DNA of 12,286 nt, taken from positions 863 to 13,148 of the forward strand of contig DHFK01000090.1 of assembly GCA_002400365.1 (NCBI GenBank), in the 5' to 3' direction. This document shows positions 7,169-12,286 of the stretch, piece after piece. The stretch comes from Anaerolineales bacterium UBA4826 (lineage in GTDB: Bacteria > Chloroflexota > Anaerolineae > UBA4142). A program made the position numbers and the translations under genes. How positions within the stretch are numbered: position 1 is the stretch's first letter; each line of letters opens with the position of its first letter. Below the pieces are notes generated by a model that did not search any database, was not told the DNA's origin, and saw only the letters and a program-made list of their open reading frames with translations.

Positions 7169-7238
7169 ATTTCAGATCTCGAATTTCAGATTGCAGATTG
7201 CGGAAAATCCGAAATCTGAAATTTGAAATCTGAGATCA
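7169..7238. repeat. Heptanucleotide tandem repeat with long imperfect inverted repeat
   Basis: Ten 7-base words fill the gap between ligase and hydrolase. The left five are ATTTCAG-like and the right four are the complementary GAAATCT-like type. The two halves therefore form an imperfect inverted repeat: arms 7169-7192 and 7213-7236 match at 21 of 24 positions. An inner CGGA-AAA-TCCG hairpin lies at 7201-7211. The right end overlaps the stop codon of the ligase gene (7236-7238). In the transcript this would be a long weak AU-rich stem directly after the ligase. No T-run typical of a terminator follows. Confidence 0.75.
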
Positions 7239-8777
7239 AGAATACTTTTCCTTCAGTTCCCGCTTGAGAATCTTTCCCGCCGATGAAATCGGCAACGCGT
7301 CAACAAACACAACTGACTTTGGTACTTTGTATCCCGCCAGGTTCGCGCGGCAATGATCGAGCAATTGTTGTTCGGTCGCTTGCGTCCCAGGTTTCAGCAC
7401 GACGAACGCTTTGCCGACCTCGCCCCATTTCGCGTCCGGCACGCCGACGACCGCGCACATGTGAACGGCGGGATGCTGATACAATACCTTTTCGATTTCG
7501 ACCGGGTAGACATTCTCGCCGCCGCTGAGGAACATATCCTTCTTGCGGTCAACGATGTAGAAATACCGCTCTTCGTCGTACTTGGCGAGGTCGCCGGTGT
7601 GAAACCAACCATCCGCATCCACTGCCGCCGCGCTCGCTTGTGGATTGTTGAAGTAGCCAGAGCAGTACGACGGTCCTTTCAAAGCCAATTCGCCGATTTG
7701 ATTAGCTCCCAGCGGATGGTTGTCGTCGTCCACGACGCGCGCATCCACGAAAAAGTTGGGTCGCCCAATCGAGCCGGCTTTGCGAATCGCGTCTTCGGGC
7801 GCGAGCGCGAAGATGCCGGGACCGAACTCGGTCATGCCGAAACCCTGCTTGAATCGAATGTTCTTTTCCTTCGTGTACTTTTCGACGAGCGGCACGGGCA
7901 GCGGCGCGCCGCCGCTCGTGCAAAAGCGCAGCGACGATAGATTCGCTTGCGCCCAGTTCGGCGCTTGCGTCATCATCTGGTACTGCGCCGGCACGCCGCC
8001 GAAAATCGTGACACGTTCGCGCTCGATCAGCGTCAGCACTAGCGCAGGATCGAACTGGCGCAGCAAAATGGTCGTGCCGCCGAAAACCACCTGCGGCAGC
8101 GTGTAAACAAACAGACCGCCGGTGTGGAACATCGGAAAAACGTTGAGGTAAACGTCGTTGTGCGTGACGTCGTGAATCACGGTGTTCAGCGTGTTCCACG
8201 CGATCATACGGTGCGACACCTGCGCGGCTTTGGGCAAACCCGTCGTCCCGCCGGTAAGAATGAGCGCGGCGATGTCTTCCGCTTCGAGCGATTCGCACGT
8301 GACGGGGGTCGGCGCGCCACTCTGCAACACAGTCTCGAAATGCTGACTTGACGCAATCCCCGCACCTTCGATGTGCAGGTAAGTGCGTATTGCGTAGTGC
8401 GTATTGCGTGTGGCGCTTTCGAGATCGGCGACGCTCTGCTTGAAATCATCGGAGTAGATCATCACCTTGGGCGTTGTGTTCTCGACGATGCCCTGCACCT
8501 CGCGCCAGTGCAACCGCCAGTTGAGCGCGGTGTGAATCGCGCCGAGTTTCGCGCACGCAAAAAAGCAATCGAGGTGCTCAACGCCATCGCGCGCAAGAAT
8601 TGCAACACGATCACCCTTGCCGATGCCAATGCTCTTGAAATAGTTCGCCAACTTGTTCGCGCGCTCGTTCATCTGCCGATACGTGAACCGCCATTCGGGA
8701 CTCTTGCCGTAATCAATGATTGCCAGTTTGTCCGGCGAATAGATTGCGCGACGACCGAGATAGTCACCAATGTACAT
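7236..8777 (-). CDS. AMP-forming acyl-CoA ligase (FadD-like, ANL superfamily), first copy
   Basis: Activates a carboxylic acid to its CoA thioester through an acyl-AMP; 513 residues, full length. P-loop ILTGGTTGLPKAAQVSH (173-189), A5 motif GFGMTEFGPG (312-321), the aspartate region GWFHTGDLAKYDEERYFYIVDR (390-411), hinge/A8 KKDMFLSGGENVYPVEIEKV (412-431), and A10 SSAGKILKREL (498-508) with catalytic Lys502 are all intact. Residues about 123-132 (TRNTHYAIRT) are encoded by a heptamer repeat also seen outside genes. The binding site is weak (ACGGGG before the ATG), and the 59-bp gap upstream is itself a repeat. The chain-length or aromatic preference cannot be read. It may activate the imported acid or a later intermediate. 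Confidence 0.93.
   Translation of the reverse strand: MYIGDYLGRRAIYSPDKLAIIDYGKSPEWRFTYRQMNERANKLANYFKSIGIGKGDRVAILARDGVEHLDCFFACAKLGAIHTALNWRLHWREVQGIVENTTPKVMIYSDDFKQSVADLESATRNTHYAIRTYLHIEGAGIASSQHFETVLQSGAPTPVTCESLEAEDIAALILTGGTTGLPKAAQVSHRMIAWNTLNTVIHDVTHNDVYLNVFPMFHTGGLFVYTLPQVVFGGTTILLRQFDPALVLTLIERERVTIFGGVPAQYQMMTQAPNWAQANLSSLRFCTSGGAPLPVPLVEKYTKEKNIRFKQGFGMTEFGPGIFALAPEDAIRKAGSIGRPNFFVDARVVDDDNHPLGANQIGELALKGPSYCSGYFNNPQASAAAVDADGWFHTGDLAKYDEERYFYIVDRKKDMFLSGGENVYPVEIEKVLYQHPAVHMCAVVGVPDAKWGEVGKAFVVLKPGTQATEQQLLDHCRANLAGYKVPKSVVFVDALPISSAGKILKRELKEKYS
8382..8411. repeat. Heptanucleotide repeat inside the acyl-CoA ligase gene
   Basis: AGTGCGTATTGCGT occurs twice in perfect tandem (8382-8395, 8396-8409). 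Each copy is two 7-base words. Read on the coding strand the words are ACACGCA/ATACGCA-like, the same as in the intergenic repeat at 8784-8839. It is translated in frame as TRNTHYAIRT, in the poorly conserved segment before the P-loop. Confidence 0.85.
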
Positions 8778-8783
8778 TTTTGC

Positions 8784-8839
8784 CCCGTATTGCGTGTTGC
8801 GTGTTCCGTTACGGAATACGCATCATGCATCACGCTTCA
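8784..8839. repeat. Heptanucleotide repeat with internal hairpin filling the gap between KAS III-like and ligase genes
   Basis: Read on the minus strand from the KAS III-like stop codon (8837-8839), the sequence divides into eight 7-base words. Three are TGATGCG-like, then two transitional ones, then ACACGCA twice and ATACGGG. The two word families are roughly reverse complements, so the centre forms a hairpin: GCGTGTTCCGT (8799-8809) and ACGGAATACGC (8811-8821) pair over 11 positions with one G-U, around a single base at 8810. Only 6 nt separate the repeat from the ligase ATG, so the ligase leader is made of repeat. Confidence 0.8.
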
Positions 8840-9835
8840 AGAAATCGTCCATCGCCAAACAGATGCCGCCATCGCCATTCCGCCGCCGGTCGCACAGAAT
8901 ACGATGTTGTCACCCGGCTTCGGACCTTTGCCGCGTTCCAGCGCATCGTCGAGCGCGGCGGGAATGCACGCCGAGCCGAGATAGCCCCACTTGTCCATGA
9001 TCCAATGCGTCTTGTTCATCGGCTGACCCAGGTTCTGCATCACGTACTCGATGGTGCGCAGATTGAGTTGCGTGAACAGAAAGAAGGCAATGTCATCGAG
9101 CGTCAACCCGGCTTTGCGCACCACCTCGCGCACGAGGGGCGGCCAGTTTTCGCTGTTGAACGTCTTGGGAAACTTTTTGACGAATTGCACGCGCGGCTTG
9201 CCCAGCGCGCTCACCACCTCCGGCGTGGCGGGACGATAGGTGCCGCCGGTATAGATGCCGAGCGCGTCGTGGTATTCGCCGCGCGCCGTCAACTTGCCGC
9301 TGAGATAGCCAGGTTCATTGCCCGCTCGCACGACGACGGCGGCGGCGCCATCCGCAAACAGCGTTGCCGTGTACTTGTCGTGCCAATCGAGAAACTTGGT
9401 CATCCCGTATCCGCCCGCGACCAAGATGTGCTTGAAATCAGAATCGGTGGCAATGTAGCGGGCTGCCATGTCCAAGCCCGTGACCCACGCCGCGCACGCG
9501 CAGTTGATGTCGTACGCGCCCGCATTCGCCGCGCCCAGTTTCGCTTGCACGACTGATGCTGTTGCCGGCGAGAGATAATCCGGCGTGTCAGTTGCGACGA
9601 TGATCAAATCGAGATTGGTTGATTGGAGATTGGCGCGTTCTAGCGCTTGCTTCGAAGCCGCGACAATCATATCCGATGTCGTCTCATCGTCCGCCATCAC
9701 GTGCCGCTCGCGGATGCCGACGTTTTCGATGAGCCAAGCATCCACATCTTCGCCAAGGATTTGGTTCAAGTCCTGATTGGTCACCAGTTTTTCTGGAATG
9801 CAGCGACCAGTGGAAACGATCTGGGCAAATCGCAT
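8837..9835 (-). CDS. Ketoacyl synthase III (FabH)-fold protein lacking the catalytic His and Asn
   Basis: Thiolase-fold protein, 332 residues. The N-terminus aligns with FabH (IVSTGRCIPEKLVTN, WLIENVGIRERH) and the nucleophile is Cys114 in YDINCACAAW. The C-terminal half aligns with E. coli FabH without gaps. There the FabH motif PHQAN is FTQLN here (His to Thr255) and HGNTS is WGYLG (Asn to Tyr285). The Cys could still carry an acyl group, but decarboxylative condensation needs the His/Asn pair, so acyl transfer or a partner-subunit role is more likely. The ATG at 9833-9835 is chosen because it matches the FabH N-terminus; the GTG at 9847 lies in the tandem repeat. No Shine-Dalgarno motif is visible. 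It lies between an alpha/beta hydrolase and a ligase. HMG-CoA synthase is unlikely, as its His motif is absent too. Confidence 0.88.
   Translation of the reverse strand: MRFAQIVSTGRCIPEKLVTNQDLNQILGEDVDAWLIENVGIRERHVMADDETTSDMIVAASKQALERANLQSTNLDLIIVATDTPDYLSPATASVVQAKLGAANAGAYDINCACAAWVTGLDMAARYIATDSDFKHILVAGGYGMTKFLDWHDKYTATLFADGAAAVVVRAGNEPGYLSGKLTARGEYHDALGIYTGGTYRPATPEVVSALGKPRVQFVKKFPKTFNSENWPPLVREVVRKAGLTLDDIAFFLFTQLNLRTIEYVMQNLGQPMNKTHWIMDKWGYLGSACIPAALDDALERGKGPKPGDNIVFCATGGGMAMAASVWRWTIS
9611..9633. repeat. GATTGG-type short repeat inside the KAS III-like gene
   Basis: GATTGG occurs three times with 8- and 7-base spacing; GAGATTGG is exact at 9611-9618 and 9626-9633. It is translated as NLQSTNL (residues 69-75) in a surface segment where FabH has the same length, so it replaced or arose in place rather than adding length. 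Confidence 0.6.
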
Positions 9836-9881
9836 TTCACGTCTCACGCATCACGCATCACGCATCACGCACCACACATCA
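9833..9881. repeat. Seven-unit heptanucleotide repeat spanning exactly from stop codon to start codon
   Basis: On the minus strand, seven consecutive 7-base words, each beginning TGA or TGG, run from the TGA stop of the alpha/beta hydrolase (9879-9881) to the ATG start of the KAS III-like gene (9833-9835). Three middle words are perfect TGATGCG and the others differ at one to three positions. Several words contain TGATG, an overlapping stop/start. No Shine-Dalgarno motif lies in the repeat, so initiation of the downstream gene must rely on coupling or a leader-independent route (inference). Confidence 0.88.
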
Positions 9882-10688
9882 CGATTTCAAAAACTCAATC
9901 AACGCCTCAGCAGTCGCCTGCGGATCTTCAATCGGGAAAATATGCCCCGCGTTCGGAATGATCTTGATTTGCGCGCCCGCGATTTTTTGCGCCATCAACT
10001 CGGCGTTGCCCGGCGGCACAACCTTGTCATGCTCGCCGAACAGAATCAGCGTCGGCACTTTGATCGCACGCATCCGCGCGTCCACGATTTCATCGGTGTA
10101 AGCCATGGTTCCCGCGCCGGCGGCGACTTGGGCGGCGTACTGCGCGGGCGGCACTGGATTCGTAAAGCGATATTGCATCAACTCTTGCGCGACATCGGGT
10201 TGGCGCTCCGCGAAGCCGGGCGCGCACGCAATCGCAATGCCGCGCTTGACCAACTCGGCGGGATCGCCAGAACGGTCGGTCAAGACCTTCATCGCTGCAG
10301 GTGTGATCGGAACGACTTTAGTTCCTCCGAAATTCGTGCTCGCCAAAATCAGTTTGCCGATCAAATCGGGGCGCGTGACGACCAACTCTTGCGCGATGTA
10401 CCCACCGAGCGAATGTCCCATCACATACGCGTTCTTGATCTGGAGCGCATCAAGCAAGCCGATCGTGTCCGCCGCCATCATCGGCACGTTGTACGGTCCG
10501 TCCGGCTTGTCGCTTTCGCCCGCGCCGCGATTGTCGAAGGTGATGACCTGGAAATGCTCCGCGAGATCAGGCGCCACTTTGTGCCAGAACCATTTGCCAT
10601 AGCCGACGCCGGTGATGAAAACGAGCGGACGTCCCGCGCCGGTGATTCCGTACGCGAGGTTGATTCCATTTACATTCACGGTTGGCAT
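9879..10688 (-). CDS. Alpha/beta hydrolase (enol-lactonase/esterase-like)
   Basis: Soluble alpha/beta hydrolase of 269 residues, the usual length for this fold. It begins MPTVNVNGINLAYGITGAG, with the oxyanion segment VFITGVGYGKWFW (23-35) and FDNRGAGESDKP (51-62). The nucleophile elbow GHSLGG has Ser93, the acid is Asp221 in FGEHDKVV, and the His is His249 in NAGHIFPIEDP. It resembles 3-oxoadipate enol-lactonase and related esterases in layout, but the exact reaction cannot be assigned. The start at 10688 has a strong AAGGAGG 6 nt upstream; an in-frame ATG at 10763 would overlap the ligase and add 25 basic, non-family residues. It follows the ligase by 37 nt, and the tandem repeat begins on its stop codon. 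It is distinct from the hydrolase at 6083-7153, with different length and cap. Confidence 0.88.
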   Translation of the reverse strand: MPTVNVNGINLAYGITGAGRPLVFITGVGYGKWFWHKVAPDLAEHFQVITFDNRGAGESDKPDGPYNVPMMAADTIGLLDALQIKNAYVMGHSLGGYIAQELVVTRPDLIGKLILASTNFGGTKVVPITPAAMKVLTDRSGDPAELVKRGIAIACAPGFAERQPDVAQELMQYRFTNPVPPAQYAAQVAAGAGTMAYTDEIVDARMRAIKVPTLILFGEHDKVVPPGNAELMAQKIAGAQIKIIPNAGHIFPIEDPQATAEALIEFLKS

Positions 10689-10694
10689 TGCGCG

Positions 10695-10701
10695 CCTCCT
10701 T
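10695..10701 (-). promoter_or_regulatory. Ribosome-binding site deciding the alpha/beta hydrolase start at 10688
   Basis: AAGGAGG on the minus strand, 6 nt from the ATG; the best match to the consensus in the window. It rules out the upstream in-frame ATG at 10763. Confidence 0.85.
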
Positions 10702-10725
10702 GTCCGGGAGCACAGCAGCGTGCGA

Positions 10726-12276
10726 CTAGATGCGCGTCGCGCGGTCTTTCCAGTACGGCTCACGCATCACGCGCTTGAGTGTCTTGCCGGTCACGCTGCG
10801 CGGAAAATCGTCCATCAGCACGACCCCGGCGACTTGCTGGTAGCGCGCCTCCACGCGCGCATTGATCCAATCCCGCAGTTCCTCCGCCGTCGCCGCGCCC
10901 GGTTGACGCAAAATCGCCGCCGCCATCGGCGACTCGCCCCATTTTTCGCTGGGGACGCCAAAGACCGCCGCCTCCCGGACTGCCGGATGCTGCACGATGA
11001 TCTCCTCGATGTCGCGCGGGTAAACGTTGACTCCGCCAGAGATGATCATATCTTTCTGCCGATCCACCAAATAGACGAAACCCTCTTCGTCCATATAACC
11101 GAGATCGCCGCTATGCAGCCAGCCATCCACAATCGCCTTCTGCGTCAGTTCCGGGCGTTTGTAGTAGCCCGCCATCATCATCGGGCCGCGCCCGACGATC
11201 TCGCCGACTTGACCTGCCGGCGCCGGCTTGCCCTGCTCGTCCAGTATCTTCATCTCGAAAAAGGGAGGCGGGATACCGACCGACAACGGTTTGGTCGCGT
11301 AATGCGTCTTGTCCAGGATGGTCATCACGCCGCCTTCGGTCAAGCCGTAGAGTTCGTGGAACACGCCCGGCAAGCGGCGATTCAGTTCCTCGCGATGTTC
11401 CTTGTGAAAGGGCGCGCCCACCGTTCCCAGCATCTGCAGCGATTGGAGCCGCGCGGCGGAAAACGTCGGCGCGTTCAGCATCGCGACGATCTGCGCGGGC
11501 ACCATAAAGATATGCGTGACCTTTTCTCGCTCGATCGTCTCAATCAGCAACTCGGGGTCAAAGTGGTGGAGCAAAACATAGGTCGTGCCAAAGTACAGCG
11601 CCGGTATCAACGTCAAGAACGCGCCGTTGAAGACGAGCGAGCCGGCGTGACATACCACACTCTCCGGCGTCATCCGCCACGCCGAGCCGAACAGCATCCC
11701 GTACAGCGCGCGGACGTAGTGAGTGAGCACAATCCCCTTGGGCAGTCCGGTCGTGCCGCTGCTGTAGATGATGTTGTACGGATCGGCGTCGCCGATTTCG
11801 ACCGGCGGCGGTTCCGCGTCGCTGGCAGCCGCGGTGAGCGCGTGATAATCTCGATAGCCGCCGGGGAGATTCGCTCCGTCGGCATCGGTGAGCAAATAGT
11901 GATCGCTCGGAATCGCCGGCAAGTCGGACTTGATCTCGTCGAGGATCCCCACAAAGTCTCTTGTGGTGACGACCGCCGCCGTGTCCGAATCGTTGAGCAG
12001 GGTCGTCAAGCCCTTGCCGCGCAGCAACGCGCTGAGCGGTACGACGACGGCGCCAATCCTCGCCGCGCCCCAATACACCTCCAGCAGTTCCAGAGAGTTT
12101 GGCAGAATAGTGGCGACCTTGTCGCCCTTGGCAAGCCCCATTCCCCGGAGCGCGTTCGCCAGACGATTGACGCGTCGGTCGAATTCGCGAAAGGTCAGCC
12201 GCTGATCTTGATAGACGACGGCGAGATGGTTCGGGCGATAGCGCGCGTGCGCCGGGAGCAGTGCGCCGATGTTCAT
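10726..12276 (-). CDS. AMP-forming acyl-CoA ligase (ANL superfamily), second copy
   Basis: Full-length 516-residue carboxylate-CoA ligase and the most upstream gene seen. P-loop IIYSSGTTGLPKGIVLTH (169-186), A5 motif ELYGLTEGG (308-316), GWLHSGDLGYMDEEGFVYLVDR (385-406), hinge QKDMIISGGVNVYPRDIEEI (407-426), and A10 PRSVTGKTLKRVMRE (492-506) with catalytic Lys498 are intact. It differs throughout from the ligase at 7236-8777 (for example SSGTTG against TGGTTG in the P-loop, LTE against MTE in A5), so it is not a recent duplicate and probably has another substrate. AGGAGG occupies the last six bases of the window (12281-12286), 4 nt from the ATG, so any promoter or preceding gene lies beyond the right edge. 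Acyl preference is not readable. Confidence 0.94.
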   Translation of the reverse strand: MNIGALLPAHARYRPNHLAVVYQDQRLTFREFDRRVNRLANALRGMGLAKGDKVATILPNSLELLEVYWGAARIGAVVVPLSALLRGKGLTTLLNDSDTAAVVTTRDFVGILDEIKSDLPAIPSDHYLLTDADGANLPGGYRDYHALTAAASDAEPPPVEIGDADPYNIIYSSGTTGLPKGIVLTHYVRALYGMLFGSAWRMTPESVVCHAGSLVFNGAFLTLIPALYFGTTYVLLHHFDPELLIETIEREKVTHIFMVPAQIVAMLNAPTFSAARLQSLQMLGTVGAPFHKEHREELNRRLPGVFHELYGLTEGGVMTILDKTHYATKPLSVGIPPPFFEMKILDEQGKPAPAGQVGEIVGRGPMMMAGYYKRPELTQKAIVDGWLHSGDLGYMDEEGFVYLVDRQKDMIISGGVNVYPRDIEEIIVQHPAVREAAVFGVPSEKWGESPMAAAILRQPGAATAEELRDWINARVEARYQQVAGVVLMDDFPRSVTGKTLKRVMREPYWKDRATRI

Positions 12277-12286
12277 TGTCCCTCCT

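Noticed and set aside
8837..9835. HMG-CoA synthase
   Set aside because: Overall alignment favours FabH, and the Cys-His-Glu pattern of HMG-CoA synthase is not visible.
9833..9881. CRISPR array
   Set aside because: Units are 7 bp with no unique spacers and no cas genes nearby.
6083..12276. OleABC-type olefin or beta-lactone biosynthesis (KAS III-fold + alpha/beta hydrolase + AMP ligase)
   Set aside because: The gene classes look similar, but OleA needs the Cys-His-Asn set missing here, there is no OleD reductase, the hydrolases use Ser rather than the Asp of OleB, and both ligases have normal CoA-ligase motifs with the A10 Lys. A distant relation cannot be excluded.

Overview
The window is a single-direction gene block. 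Eleven protein genes lie on the minus strand and are read from right to left, with no gap longer than about 130 bases. Base composition is moderately GC-rich. The organism is most likely a bacterium of the Chloroflexota (Anaerolineae-like). The main clue is the substrate-binding lipoprotein, whose lipobox cysteine is followed by a long Pro/Thr/Ala/Glu linker of the kind common in that phylum. Short heptamer-type repeats in the gaps fit but do not prove this, so the phylum call is an inference.

In transcription order, the first half (12276 down to 5659) encodes soluble acyl-metabolism enzymes: an AMP-forming acyl-CoA ligase, an alpha/beta hydrolase, a ketoacyl synthase III (FabH)-fold protein, a second AMP-forming ligase, a second alpha/beta hydrolase, and a small MaoC/PhaJ-type enoyl-CoA hydratase. 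The second half (5529 down to 1) is a complete branched-chain-amino-acid-type (Liv/HAAT) ABC importer: substrate-binding lipoprotein, ATPases LivG and LivF, permease LivH, and permease LivM, whose C-terminus runs off the left edge. The likely logic is import of a carboxylate, CoA activation by a ligase, and processing of the thioester by the hydratase, hydrolases and KAS III-like protein. The substrate cannot be read from the sequence. Liv-type importers beside CoA ligases are known for aromatic and alicyclic acids as well as amino acids.

Three things stand out. (1) Degenerate 7-bp tandem repeats of several different consensus words fill four of the gaps. One runs exactly from a stop codon to the next start codon, and similar repeats are translated in frame inside two enzymes. 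(2) The KAS III-like protein keeps the nucleophilic Cys, but ungapped alignment to E. coli FabH puts Thr and Tyr at the catalytic His and Asn, so it is unlikely to be a normal condensing enzyme. (3) LivH is about 520 residues against the usual 290-310 and carries about 150-170 extra, partly membrane-spanning, residues between its two N-terminal signature motifs. A perfect 11-bp-arm hairpin lies between the binding-protein gene and livG.

Start codons were re-chosen from ribosome-binding sites for livH, livG, the MaoC gene and the first alpha/beta hydrolase, and by family alignment for the KAS III-like gene.
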